A DNA stretch of 64,000 bases from Paragonimus heterotremus (lineage: Eukaryota > Platyhelminthes > Trematoda > Plagiorchiida > Troglotrematidae), in NCBI GenBank assembly GCA_013368495.1, contig LUCH01000426.1, positions 16,109 to 80,108 of the forward strand. The letters run 5' to 3'. Shown one piece after another: positions 12,101 to 21,199 of the stretch. The notes under the pieces were generated by a model. That model did not search any database. It saw nothing but the letters and a program-made list of their open reading frames with translations, and was not told where the DNA came from. Each line of letters starts with the position of its first letter. The stretch's first letter is position 1. The position numbers and the translations under genes are program-made.

Positions 12101-13235
12101 ATATCGTTATCCTGATTAGTCATCACTTTACTAAACGGAAATGTCTGTTTAGTCCTTCAAAGCAACTACAGCCATAAAATTTCCTTGTTGTCCATGAGGC
12201 AGTCACATTCATTTCTGAGTGTACTAGATAAACCATCAGCCACGCGTGTTAGTAACCGCAACCAGGGCGAAGTCGTGAATCAGCCGTTGATTACTGTGTG
12301 CATCTACCGAAAGTCAAAAGAACATGGGCACTTATCGTTGAGCGTATTTCCGGGCGCACCGTCTGACCCACATTAGCGCACTTAGGACGTCAACGTAGGC
12401 ATTTTTGACGTGTGTAGTATTTGTGAATCTAGTATGCTAACCATTTTCCTATTGACTTCATGCTAATCGGGATCAAATTATTAATTTGAAAGGTTCAGCG
12501 GCAATCAGTTGTGAGTAAAGCTGAGATTACTCATTCTGACGGCATAATTAGCTCCGTTCGGTAACCTTTCGATTAGGATTCCGCGAGCAGATGAGATCCA
12601 ACAAGTGTGGAATTGAAATCCGCTTCTTTCGGGAGCGGAGGGGTTGGCAAGTAAACTATGATTGTTTGTGAATGATGCTGACCTCATACCAGTCTGAATC
12701 CTGATTACTAATCACTGGTCAGATTCAAGTAATGGTATTTGCCATCAGTTTTCTTCATGTGGATTGGTTTAGCTTTGAACTCAGTAACTCTCTGTGTTAT
12801 ATTTTCATCTGAATCACCACGCTCTGTTCATCATCGCTTGCATTCTCTATCTGAAGCTGTTCATGCGTGATTCGTTATCCAGTGGTAACATAGAAAAGAC
12901 TGGTTTGTATGTGGATTTATTATTATTATTGCTATTACACTAGCTGAACATCTGAATTTTCTTTTCGACCCATTCAGGTGGTACTGCTGGGACTGTATAA
13001 CGGTCAAGGCTTGGATTTGACTTCATCCGATTGCTACTTGTTGTTACGCGTGACATCCGGCAAAGAGTTCGTGAAATGTGTGATGCAGTCCGGTCGTATG
13101 CAAGGTGCTCTACTGATTGGGGAAACAGACTTGGAAGAGACGCTAGAGAACCTTATTTTGAATCAGTTGGATCTGACGCCGTTTGAGAATTCACTTTTGA
13201 ATCCAGACATCGACTTGAGTGATTATTTTGATTGA
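1333..13235 (+). CDS. PYROXD1: PYROXD1, pyridine nucleotide-disulphide oxidoreductase domain protein 1 (six exons)
   Basis: A FAD/NAD(P)H-dependent flavoprotein of the pyridine nucleotide-disulphide oxidoreductase superfamily. In vertebrates PYROXD1 is known as an oxidoreductase that protects the tRNA ligase complex from oxidation. Exons are 1333-1667, 5000-5172, 8466-8932, 10204-10632, 10920-11021 and 12978-13235, all with GT-AG borders. The spliced CDS is 1764 nt (587 aa), longer than the roughly 500 aa of the human protein, with extra residues near 44-53 and in the middle region. Visible motifs are the N-terminal FAD-binding VGGGIAG (residues 22-28), the NAD-binding GNGGIA (178-183), the second FAD motif EDVYAAGD (434-441), the MRLWSQARQMG block at the end of exon 4, and the C-terminal LIGETDLEET...ENLILNQ block ending in DYFD. 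The ATG at 1333 is chosen because the upstream in-frame codons lie across a likely splice acceptor. I see no disabling mutation. Confidence 0.95.
2078..2710 (+). other. Unexplained 210-codon open frame inside PYROXD1 intron 1
   Basis: This is one of the longest open frames in the window, lying entirely within intron 1. The DNA has an odd texture: runs of 5-7 T separated by CpG-containing stretches, unlike the flanking AT-rich intron. The product has no signal peptide, repeat or family motif I recognise. It may be a chance frame or the 5' part of an unidentified mobile element. I do not call it a gene. Confidence 0.15.
3599..3622 (+). repeat. (TTG)n microsatellite
   Basis: An imperfect TTG trinucleotide run within PYROXD1 intron 1. 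Confidence 0.7.
5000..5172 (+). CDS. PYROXD1: PYROXD1 exon 2
   Basis: The acceptor is ttttctccgtttgtag (AG at 4998-4999) and the donor is GTGAGT at 5173. The first base completes codon 112, giving VDRLSPSDHLVFL. The exon includes YGRLCLTTGGVPRLI and VIGLRDTESLVDFQ, which match the family. Splicing to exon 3 restores ...FQSRLRNTRRLMLVGNGG, collinear with other PYROXD1 proteins. Confidence 0.93.
5471..5493. repeat. Perfect 23-nt palindrome with 11-bp arms
   Basis: Arms GCACCGTACTT and AAGTACGGTGC surround a single A. It lies in PYROXD1 intron 2, about 300 nt after exon 2. It could fold as a hairpin in DNA or RNA, but I see no conserved context that gives it a function. Confidence 0.7.
6350..6590 (+). 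pseudogene. Non-LTR retrotransposon RT fragment (intron 2 of PYROXD1)
   Basis: One frame reads GGQALLPLIAGSGVLQDAILSP, stop, FSLYIASLPVDTHTFLIKYADDVLG. This has the RT order 'SGV(P/R)QG..LSP' followed by the catalytic YADD box (the G of the first motif is D here). The arrangement fits a CR1/Jockey-like LINE RT, a different family from the elements at 38 and 47 kb. It has an in-frame TAA after LSPS and no preserved ends, so it is a dead fragment. Confidence 0.65.
6795..6900 (-). mobile_element. Degenerate tRNA-derived repeat (copy 1)
   Basis: On the minus strand, TCCGTAGCTTAGCTGGCAGATCT matches a tRNA D-arm and A box. It is followed by GGGTTTGAGTCTC in B-box position. The preceding bases (CCAAATGTGAAA...CTCCTGGTGTG) also occur before the tRNA-like unit at 29235, so the repeat extends 5' of the tRNA-like part. 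It is decayed and short in the anticodon region. Confidence 0.5.
8466..8932 (+). CDS. PYROXD1: PYROXD1 exon 3
   Basis: The acceptor is tttgattag and the donor is AAG|GTATAC at 8933. It encodes the NAD(P)-binding Rossmann segment (GNGGIATEIAHEV, then VWAIKDASVSAPFLDPSAA) and runs to GPDWACGKDLRG. The 3' border is phase 0. A long acidic, variable insert (about residues 197-285) is consistent with the longer total length. Confidence 0.93.
9127..9160. repeat. (AT)n microsatellite
   Basis: About 34 nt of uninterrupted AT dinucleotides in PYROXD1 intron 3. Confidence 0.9.
9300..9570 (-). pseudogene. RTE-type LINE reverse transcriptase relic (intron 3 of PYROXD1)
   Basis: The minus strand reads GQGCLIETPLLKLFIDNILQKAL, then YIDGIVLFIANEQAVRDALVHLVT. 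This is the LINE RT pattern 'QGC..SP.LF...ID.IL' followed by the catalytic box, which here has become YIDG instead of YADD. It lies antisense to PYROXD1. The catalytic residues are lost and both ends are eroded. Confidence 0.7.
10204..10632 (+). CDS. PYROXD1: PYROXD1 exon 4
   Basis: The acceptor is ataattttag and the donor is CAG|GTTAAT at 10633. It encodes WPIYVELTNGETYGCDLVVSA and the second FAD-contacting motif SVEDVYAAGDCAY, followed by WAPHWFQMRLWSQARQMG. Both borders are phase 0. Confidence 0.94.
10920..11021 (+). CDS. PYROXD1: PYROXD1 exon 5 (102 nt)
   Basis: The acceptor is ctttcctcaag and the donor is AAG|GTAGGT at 11022. Thirty-four codons, phase 0 on both sides. It encodes AAKSMFGHSQ...LDFSFELFTHVTYFFGFK, a strongly conserved family block. 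It has no start codon and is easily missed by ORF finding. Confidence 0.93.
12978..13235 (+). CDS. PYROXD1: PYROXD1 exon 6 and stop
   Basis: The acceptor is gacccattcag. It encodes VVLLGLYNGQGL, then VKCVMQSGRMQGALLIGETD and the terminal DIDLSDYFD, ending with TGA at 13233-13235. This C-terminal domain is the most conserved and diagnostic part of PYROXD1. An AATAAA at 13797-13802 is a possible polyadenylation signal. Confidence 0.95.
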   Translation: MVLLGLYNGQGLDLTSSDCYLLLRVTSGKEFVKCVMQSGRMQGALLIGETDLEETLENLILNQLDLTPFENSLLNPDIDLSDYFD

Positions 13236-14930
13236 TAGTTGAGTCAGTTTCTTGGCGTGTTTCCGCCACTTGAAACCGGTCCTCAGATTTCGGAAAAACT
13301 ATCGGCTGTGACATCGGTCACCATCCTGTACATAAAAGGATTGTCTGTATTTTGTGATATGTAATCTCCTGGAATAACCCGTTTCATGCCACTCTTTGTG
13401 GAACACTGTTCAAATTTTTTTCAGATTGGCAGGACTACCTTTAGCAAGTCGTTGCTTCATTTTAAGTACAGTTGGTGTCATTCTCCATTACCTTATGAGA
13501 ATACTCCGTATACAAATGAACGACTAGGCTACCTGACTATGTGCACTGTTTTGAAAAGTTAATCGAAAATTTAGTGTTGGTCGGTTAATTTTATGGCGCA
13601 TTGTCATTATAATTGGGTGAAAAATCTCCTCGTAAACTTCTGTGATATTTCTACGATAAAACGGAGACAAATAACGCCAATTTGTAGGATCCCCTACAGT
13701 CAAAATCAGGTGGGATGTTAGATGATTAAAAACCACCCGTTTGCATATAGCATTCCCATGAGAAACCGGTAATACACCATTGGTAGTTAGTGTCTGAATA
13801 AATGTATGGCGCAAACATCCACGCAGTTTTGATCAAAAACTGATCAAAGCTGTTGCTGCCATTACGATAGCTGAACTGGTTACAGACCACTCCACGACTG
13901 CTTATTCCAAGGAGCTAAGTTGGTATCCTAAGCATCAGATTAACCTCTGATCGGATTGGAAGGATAGCAGATGTGTACAGAACGCCTGTATCTCTTCCAG
14001 CGTTTCGTTTACAGATCTCGAACTGAGTTTAGACTCTTACAGTAGTATCCAGTGGCGTGACGAGGCTGATGTCAATCCTGGCTGTCGTTTATTAAAATAT
14101 CCTCAGACCGTTCTCGATCCACTGTGTGCCGATTGCAGTTATTGTTTCAGTAACTAGACTTGCGTTATCAAACTTTTTCGACGACACCATGGAATTCACT
14201 GATTATTGAGGAATCAGCTCGATATATGCCATATCTGAAGTTCAGTTCCATATGTATTCAGGCATTTCCCCTCACATTTAAACTCCGGGAAGTGGATTTC
14301 TCAGGGTGGTGGTCGTCAGCCGCATTGAGTATTTTTAAGTCTTTGATGTTGGTGGGACAACTGATATCCACGCTGCTTTGGCTCACCAATAAAAATACTT
14401 CGAGCAGTTTATGCGAACGATATTTCTGAATTATCTGTCTCCCATTTTCACTTGTCTAGAGTACTGCTAGCACTTGGTTAGAAAAATGAATCAAATCTTC
14501 GAGCTGAGTTTGCCTTGTCTGTTTGTGTTAGCTGATCAGATATGTACGTTGCAGTCAGCTATCGGGTTTGGTGATATTTGCGCATAGTTTTGCATCCACT
14601 TCTATCTGCTTATAATCAAAGTAAAAGTATTCCATCTTCCGCCTTCCAATAGTGTTTTATTGACCATTTGATAATAATTGAACGTTGTTGTCTGACATCC
14701 AAAACCAGCACGCGACTGTACTGAGTTTACAGTTGTCAGGCTGGAGTGAAGTAAGTTAGGGAAACACCTTAGACATAATAATGGAGTTCCTAGAGGTGTT
14801 TTTGAGGATTATTGCTTCTGAATGTGTGTTCCGTTGACTTGGATACATATTCCGCCTAACTTCTCACTGGGCTTTTGGTCTACTTTATGATATTCAATTA
14901 CTGATAAGTAGTTTAACAGATTTGACAATT
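13236..14930. other. Intergenic stretch after PYROXD1
   Basis: AT-rich. It contains the likely PYROXD1 3' UTR and the AATAAA at 13797. Several short open frames here have no recognisable content. No transposon domain was seen. Confidence 0.4.
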
Positions 14931-14933
14931 TAG

Positions 14934-15030
14934 GAGAGAACCAACTGGATTCGATCCAGCGACAGAAACAACATACCCAAACGCGGCAAATGCTCTACCA
15001 GCTGAGCTACAAAGCCACACCAGAAGTTGT
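14934..15030 (-). mobile_element. tRNA-derived repeat (copy 2)
   Basis: The minus strand carries GGCTTTGTAGCTCAGCTGGTAGAGC (perfect tRNA D-arm and A box), then a 'TTGCCGCGTTTGGGTATGTTG' segment and GCTGGATCGAATCCAG (B box with a paired T-arm). The same central segment occurs at 29256 (+) and near 55840 (-), so it is a dispersed family rather than a single tRNA gene. The acceptor 3' half no longer pairs cleanly. Confidence 0.7.
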
Positions 15031-15442
15031 GAAATTTATGCTAAACAGGCTGGTAAAACAACGTCACATAGACAGAAGGCGTTTACTATGATAGAGTGCT
15101 TGAACCTCAACTGAAAGATCACCTTGATGTAAAGGTGGATGATGACCGAGTCTACTAAAACAAACGGAGATCACTCTTTAACTGTATTGATCTTAGAATC
15201 GGATTTACCGGGATGTCGAAAGTGATTGGAAATATGGAATCTCGTCCTGGCATCATCAGTACCAATGGACTACGTACTGCGATTACCCTCTACGCTTGAA
15301 TCCTACTGTAACAGTAAACCGCTCGACATTTGTGCTCTAGTGTACATTTGCGTTGAGGCTCACAAACATTTCCAGCCTGTTGTAATAGAGGAAATCGAAA
15401 TTATTAAACTTTATGTTATTTTTTGAATCAGCTGGGATATTT

Positions 15443-15829
15443 CAAGTTGAACATCACTCGCTCAGTAAGTCAATGATTTATATGGCTTCAGCTTAGAGAA
15501 AAGTCCTAGACTAAGGGTCATCGATTGGAGTTAACAGACAGTAACTGTGTCTCCTCTTGAGGTGATCGGGCAATCTGATCATTACTCACAAGCGAAAGTG
15601 GTTGAGCATTCACATAATGCCTTATGAGATGTCAATGGCGCATTGATAAACATGCTTGCCTCATGAAGGCCTAGTCAGAGTTCTAGTCCCCGCCATGGCA
15701 AGGCTATGCACTACTGACGAGCTCTAATGAAACCGAAACTCGAGTCTAGTGTTTCTTTTCGAAAGATGCTGGCTAGAAAATCTATCTTGATGCGAGAGCT
15801 GTGATCAAATGTGAGTGATGTTCAACTTG
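15443..15829 (+). mobile_element. tRNA-derived, hammerhead-bearing repeat bounded by a 17-bp inverted repeat
   Basis: A perfect 17-nt inverted repeat lies at 15443-15459 and 15813-15829. Between the arms are an A-box-like TGGCGCATTGATAA (15636-15649), a B-box-like GAGTTCTAGTCC (15678-15689) and a hammerhead ribozyme core (15708-15752). The part from about 15709 to 15830 recurs at 51762-51875. A tRNA-like head plus a hammerhead is the design of schistosome Sm-alpha elements (established knowledge). Whether the inverted repeat marks the true element ends is inference. Confidence 0.6.
15708..15752 (+). ncRNA. Hammerhead ribozyme motif, copy 1
   Basis: All core elements are present in order: stem I strand GCACTA (15708-15713), CTGACGA (15714-15720), stem II region (15721-15734), GAAA (15735-15738), a short stem III closed by TCGA (15738-15745), and C at 15746 as the predicted cleavage base. 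The returning stem I strand TAGTGT (15747-15752) pairs fully with the first (five Watson-Crick pairs and one G-T). Stem II is imperfect (G-C, mismatch, U-A, mismatch, U-A), so activity may be weak. The short stem III resembles minimal type I hammerheads of animal retroelements. Confidence 0.7.
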
Positions 15830-16129
15830 GAACTGGAATGTGTTTCAGGTCTGTAATTGAAACGGAACACATTTCACAGGTTAGGCAAAGCTGCCTGATC
15901 GCTCGAGATTCGTTTATTCAGATTGGCATCGAAACCAGGTAGCCAACTGTGTATTGTGGCACTGCATAGAAGCTTACCTACGAAATTCAATATAATCTAG
16001 GGTTAAGTATAGTTGATTCACGTCGAGTGGCTCACAGACTGTTTTTTTCGACTGAGTTTTTCAGTCTACCTCTATGAGTGTTGCCCAACTTTTGCTCCGT
16101 AAAGTATAAATCGTTTGAGCGTCGACACG

Positions 16130-16135
16130 TTTATT
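16130..16135 (-). terminator. Candidate poly(A) signal for the 282-codon gene
   Basis: AATAAA on the minus strand, about 215 nt past the stop codon at 16352. Position only; no other support. Confidence 0.3.
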
Positions 16136-16351
16136 TCTGTTTGCAAGACATTTGTCAGCAAGCTTGTTGAGTAACGAGTAGTGCCATGTGTACGCATCTT
16201 CATTGAATGATATGCGTACCGGGACGGATACGACTTTACAGATTTAAAGAAATACCGTTAGAAGTTGTAACAATTTTGTTAACGTTTAAATCTGTCTAAC
16301 TCCACATTCACAGAGATTCCGCGCACAGTCGCACACAATACAGTCTTCAGT

Positions 16352-17200
16352 TTACTGTTGTAATAAATCTTCGCTCTCGGGATCATCATTTTCAGTCACC
16401 TCATCTAATGCACTAAGGTCATTTTTCTCATAGAGTCGTGGAAGCCTGTCCGTTGTTCTGCTACCCATAGTTGGAAATAATTCCTTCAAAATAATGGTAG
16501 CCAACTTGTACAACTTTTTCATCGGTTGCTGACCCCGTTGTATAAGAGGTAAAGTTGTGAAATCGGTTTTGCTCAGGCGGACAAATCTGCTACTTCGAGA
16601 CGTGTCTTTACGCGGTGGACGATCGCGTAGTATTTGTCCCATTGGAGGCAACTGTTTAACCGGATCCGGCGAGCTTCTAGTATACGAATCACGCGATTTT
16701 GGCGTATGTTTTTGTCTTTGTATGGATTTCATCTCTTCGGACCATTCTAGTTCTTGCAACATCTTACGTTGCATTTCTTTATAGTGTGGTGGGTGATTAA
16801 TGCAATAGTAAATATCGCCCAAGATCCGGTAACGTCGTTCATCCCTTACTTTTGCCCCATGTGTATCATAGCCCCAAATAAATTTGGACTTGTGACAAAA
16901 GTGCACCGCAGATATCGATCGAAAATGTTCTGCTTTACGAATTGGAAGCTGGTCGGTCTGTGTCTTTGCACTGGTAGAACAAGCCCTTTCAGAATTGACC
17001 TGAATGATTTGTTCTATATAGTCCACTGGAATTTCCCAGGGCAACTGGCGGTAATTTGTGCAACTCAGTGTTGGGGTCCCATATTCGTTACCTTTTAGCT
17101 CTTCCGATTTAAGGATAGGACTGACTGACATTTGCCGATTGATCGCACAGTGTAACCGACCGGCGTTGTTCAAGGTGGAGGCATCTGGAGAAGTGTACAT
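16352..17200 (-). CDS. Hypothetical protein, 282 aa, intronless ORF
   Basis: The longest uninterrupted ORF in the window, from an ATG whose complement is at 17198-17200 to TAA at 16352-16354. I do not recognise the family. The product is basic and polar, with no signal peptide or membrane segment. The middle contains FIWGYDTHGAKVRDERRYRI and then HPPHYKEMQRKMLQELEWSE, a helix rich in Met, Lys and Glu. An Arg/Pro-rich stretch follows and the tail is acidic (TENDDPESED). The phrase NYRQLPWE near residue 50 resembles NYRQLSWG in the exon ending at 62182, which might hint at a shared protein class. The compact make-up would fit a small cytoskeletal or axonemal protein, but that is a guess. No transposase, RT or gag motif is visible, so I favour a host gene, possibly with 5' exons not seen. 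Confidence 0.6.
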   Translation of the reverse strand: MYTSPDASTLNNAGRLHCAINRQMSVSPILKSEELKGNEYGTPTLSCTNYRQLPWEIPVDYIEQIIQVNSERACSTSAKTQTDQLPIRKAEHFRSISAVHFCHKSKFIWGYDTHGAKVRDERRYRILGDIYYCINHPPHYKEMQRKMLQELEWSEEMKSIQRQKHTPKSRDSYTRSSPDPVKQLPPMGQILRDRPPRKDTSRSSRFVRLSKTDFTTLPLIQRGQQPMKKLYKLATIILKELFPTMGSRTTDRLPRLYEKNDLSALDEVTENDDPESEDLLQQ

Positions 17201-18260
17201 TTCACCACTATTTTATGTGTGCCGGCGTGTTTGTGGACTTGTTGACACTTAATATGCAAAATATTATCGATTGGAATCGGTTTTGAAATTGCTTTTGGTC
17301 TGAAACTTCTGTAAAGATGAATATACGGTTCATTTTACCCACCACTACTGGTTAACTGTAAATTGGGCTCAAGTAGATGCCTTAAGTCGCATTTCGTTTC
17401 ACAACAAATAGTTAAAATCCATGTTCTCTTCAGAGGGTGATAGTTGAGAAAGGATTGACAAGGAAGGCAGTCATATAGCATTCACCCTACCGACTCCGAT
17501 TCCATTTTATGGACAACAAGGAGTCATGTTGATGCTTAACTGTCATACAGTCAGGGACAAACGACCTTGGCTGAGATGGTAAAACTGAAACGATGAGGAT
17601 TAGACTGTGTTACCCCTCTCTTAATAGTGAGTCAGCAAATGCCAGATTATGTTCTTCTTACACACCTGCGTTGTAAGAAAGCACAAGGTGACAGCGACTT
17701 CCTTGTGACTTCCATTACTCTTCCTCATCAGCTACCATTATTTGGCCGTATAGTTAAACGACGGTTGCGTTTAATTCGCTAACCCAGATTAGTTGCCCTC
17801 TCCCAGTTGAACACTAATTAGCGATCAGGACGGCGGCTCGGGGGATGGGGATGCTTCAGGGACACGAACCGCAGTGATATGTTTAACTAATTGGTGAGTA
17901 CGGGATTTTGATTGTGGGTTTAGGATGTTGCAATTTCTTAAACGAACCAGACACTGTCAGTTATTTATTGCGACATAGTATGGAACTGACAACCAGTAAC
18001 TGCATAGTGAACGATGGCAATAGATTCGGGGTATTCTTCATGATATCCGCAATTCAGATCACAGTTAGTGCATTCACGGAGAAATGCTAAGTGAAAAATA
18101 GTTGTTTCAGACGTCTGCATAAAACAAGTCGTGAATCAAACAATTATTAGCACTTCGCAGTCTCATGGGTGATGTAATGTAGGTGACCATTCGAGTAGTC
18201 TGTTGTGTGGGGTTCTTTCGCATAACAAGTAAGTATTCCATGATTGTAGAGATCAGTGGC
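17201..18260. other. Intergenic stretch, no gene recognised
   Basis: No domain is visible in either strand. A phrase near 17528-17542 (gttgatgcttaactg) resembles the complement of the LINE tail seen at 39637 and 52770, so an old LINE end may lie here. The support is weak. Confidence 0.3.
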
Positions 18261-18264
18261 GTGG

Positions 18265-19088
18265 ATTTTAGATGGAGTTGGTGGGTTAAATATCAAGATG
18301 GCTGGGTTAAAAGGACTGTCTATAGGAAGTCCACGTGGTCCGGTCAATACTCAAACTTCAGCAGCTTCACACCGGTCCAACATAAACGAACATTAGTGAA
18401 TACGCTTTTTACACTGGCAAGGCGAATCTATACCCATGACAGTCTTGTGGAAGAACTAGATCCGATTACTTCTGTCCTACACTCAAATGGTTACCCCAGA
18501 AGGTTCACAGATGGGCACAGTAGACAAAAAGTACCACCCGAAGAGGTTGTCACGGTAGAGAAAAAGAAGGTCTAAATTGAGCTGCCTTTTAAGGTTGATT
18601 ATATTATGCGCCAAACAACACAACGGTTGAGGAATTCAATTAAGCGAACTTTCAGTGCAGCTGAACTCCGTGTAATCGCTCGGACTCAGAAGTTACCGGT
18701 GCCTTCAGTCAAAGGAGATCAGCCTATCGGTGCTACTTCACATTGTGTTTACCAGTTTGTATATAACTGCGGAGAAAGTTACGTAGACAGAACCGAGAGA
18801 TGCCTGGGCTCCAGAATGAAGGAACATCTACCTACATGGGCGCAGAAGTCCGTGTCACCGGAGAACGGCAATGTTGTTGAAACGCGTAAACAGCCAGCTT
18901 CCTCAGTCGCTAGACACGTCCTGACCACTGTTCACGTTATCGACCCATCTTGTGCATTCAGAGTTCTGTTACGTCATTCTACCTCAATAATCTTACGCTT
19001 TGCCGAAGCAGTCGCAATCAACCGACTCAAGCCAGTTCTCTATGATAAGAAACAGCTTTTCGTGAACTTGACCCTTCTCTGGACTTAA
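18265..19088 (+). pseudogene. PLE protein fragment: RT thumb plus GIY-YIG endonuclease, one stop
   Basis: A single frame stays open from 18183 to 19088 except for one TAA at 18573-18575. It reads DGWVKRTVYRKSTWSGQYSN, the usual PLE RT end, then SFTPVQHKRTLVNTLFTLAR. Downstream are the GIY-YIG region (VYQFVYNCGESYVDRTERCL, RMKEH) and the C-terminal helix EAVAINRLKPVLYDKKQLFV, found in all PLE copies here. The YIG triplet is YVD in this copy. In intact PLEs the protein performs target-primed reverse transcription (established knowledge). This copy lacks the RT catalytic part, so it cannot mobilise itself. Confidence 0.8.
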
Positions 19089-19137
19089 TGTTCTGTCCTA
19101 ACCCGCTTATTGATTATCCACCCGTGTTATTGTAAAT

Positions 19138-19178
19138 TTGGTACTGACGAGTCAATAAGAAATGCTTGCATCTACCAG
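19138..19178 (+). ncRNA. Degenerate hammerhead ribozyme motif downstream of the PLE
   Basis: Stem I strand TTGGTA (19138-19143) pairs with TACCAG (19173-19178). CTGACGA is at 19144-19150 and GAAA at 19159-19162. A stem III of 4 bp (A-T, T-A, G-C, C-G) closes on TT, and C at 19172 is the predicted cleavage base. The stem II region (19151-19158, GTCAATAA) cannot form a proper helix, so the ribozyme is probably inactive. PLEs are known to carry hammerheads. Related segments follow the PLE tails at 54060-54120 and 44900-44935. Confidence 0.5.
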
Positions 19179-19499
19179 TGTTCGTGTTCTAACTGCTTTG
19201 TTCACATGTCAAGTTGTTCGTCGAGTTCGGATTTTCGATTGCAGACGTTTCGTCATCAAACGAGCTGACATTAGTGTGCAGGTATTTGAGTGCAAAGGTT
19301 CGACCACCCGTCACCTTCAAGTCTCTACTTACTGAATGTCACATCGTTTGGTGATGAGACACACTGGGCGAACTGAACACCTAAATTCAACTTGGCTTGA
19401 CTGATTACGGAACGAGCGATCAGGTATTGCACAGTTAATTTGTTTTTACGTCCCACAAACCACGGACTGGTATTCGGTGAGTTGTACGAATGATAACTA

Positions 19500-19790
19500 C
19501 CAGTGTTGTCAACTAAGAACGCGGATGGCGCAAAGATTGTTTATTCGGAAGGCCAACACCGGGTATATGCTTCAACACAACAGACAAAAGCACATTTACA
19601 TATAACACTGATCCCGGGACGTCACGTTTATCAATGCCAAGTTCTTGTACGGAAAACGTCATTTCATGACAGTGTACTCTATTTCTCCTTGCGCCATCCC
19701 TCGGTTACTTCAGGACCCAGTTACGCGCTTGCGCCTGACTACTGAGTAGTAGTGAGTAGTATAGCATGGTCGTTTGTTTTCACCACACCG
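19500..19790 (+). repeat. Diverged direct repeat, copy A
   Basis: Similar over about 280 nt to 20870-21180. Shared blocks include 'gcggatggcgcaaa.attgtttattc', 'aacactgatccc.gg.cgtcacg' and 'gtgagtagtat'. On the complement it contains GAATAAAC, so it may be the 3' end of a minus-strand element. It has open frames but they are not conserved between copies. Confidence 0.5.
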
Positions 19791-20869
19791 GTGGACAGTT
19801 GAAAGAATCCATGGAGTTTCCTTATGACATTTATCGATCTACTGAACACAGACGATATGCATTAAACTTTATTTGTGGATATTGAACCTTCGTCTAAATA
19901 CTTGTTCATCAGTGGAAGGAGTTTTCGAGAAACGTGTTTCGCAATTTGACGATACTGTCACTAGATGCAACAAACTTCAAAGGACGGTTTTGCAGACAAG
20001 CTCCGTGTAAATAGGAAACGGGGGTGGACGTCAGTCAAAACACCAGTGAACCAAGATCACAAAAGGTGCGATGAAATAAAAAATAGAGATGCATGTGAGG
20101 TGGGTACTTTCGGCCGTTGGCCGGTGTGCATTGATGATTGTTGGAACCGTCACATTTGGTGAGGTTTTAGCGAATCGCCTTAGTGTATCTATCGTTGAAA
20201 AGAAAATTGTTTCTCATTGGTTTAAGTGAACCGTAGTTACTCAATCAAGGCTAGTTGGGTGGAAACTGATTTGCACTATTAATACGAATATGTATTGTTG
20301 TTAAATATTGAATGATTTGATACTGCGCACGGTTTATATTTTCTGATGAGATGACCGACGCGTTCGATGAACATATCGGTTACACCTAAGTGAATTATGA
20401 CTCACCCCGTCAAGTGTTGCAATGTGGCTTGATCTAGCGCTTATTCATGCCTTGTCAATTATGTTCAGTACTGGTTTTTTCTACGCAAACATCCCACATC
20501 TGAGGAGCATATTTAACAAGATAATAAAAACGGGCACTGAACACATCTAAAGGGCATGGTTTGAAATGTACATTTAAGCAAAACAGTTATTACTAGGCAC
20601 CGTTCTTGTCTGTAAAGGGCAGCAAGCAAGCATGTCTACCATTATGGTAACTGCTTCAGCTCATGTTCTTGTTTCTTCGATGGTTTACTGAGGGACGTAT
20701 TAACGTAATATTGTAAGTCAGTCGACGCGCGTAGAACATCTGACTGCTAAAACTTGACGCAGTCTCTCAGCGAATCTCGTGGCGGTTTCATTTTCACACA
20801 TCACTTGGATCTTCCATCTGTCATTGTGCTGTTCAACGAGCACATCACATATCCTAAGCGTTAGAATTC

Positions 20870-21180
20870 ACCTGTGTTGTGAGTCAAGGATGCGGGCGGC
20901 ACAAATTTTGTTTATTCAGGAGAACTACACGGGCTATGTGCCTCATCATAGCAGACAAATCTACTCATCTGTGTATAGCACTAATCCCAGAGCGTCACGA
21001 TTGCTACGGATGCCAAGGCTCAGTTCCGTGAACCATTTCTCACCACGCTGCACTTCAATGATTATTGTATTTCTTCCGCGGCTACTTCAGTGTCAAAATC
21101 CATGCTCTTGTCTCTGCTGAATAGTAGCGGCGTGAGTAGTATGGTGCGATCGATCGTTCTTTTTACACCTCGTTCCCTAA
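20870..21180 (+). repeat. Diverged direct repeat, copy B
   Basis: Partner of 19500-19790. Both copies end with gtgagtagtat.g followed by ttttcacacc-like sequence. The gtgagtagtat phrase also occurs at 47430-47460 inside the insert of a LINE copy. The element class is unknown. Confidence 0.5.
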
Positions 21181-21199
21181 CTATTCTGCTCAAACTGTT

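Larger units (their letters stand above)
18265..19330 (+). mobile_element. Penelope-like element fragment (RT C-terminus, GIY-YIG endonuclease, 3' region)
   Basis: A 5'-truncated PLE. It starts in the RT C-terminal region, runs through the GIY-YIG domain and continues into noncoding 3' sequence. The 3' part holds a hammerhead-like fold at 19138-19178 and a segment gcagacgtttcgtcatcaaacgag at 19242-19265. The element is one of at least five PLE pieces in the window and the best preserved for the endonuclease. Confidence 0.75.
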
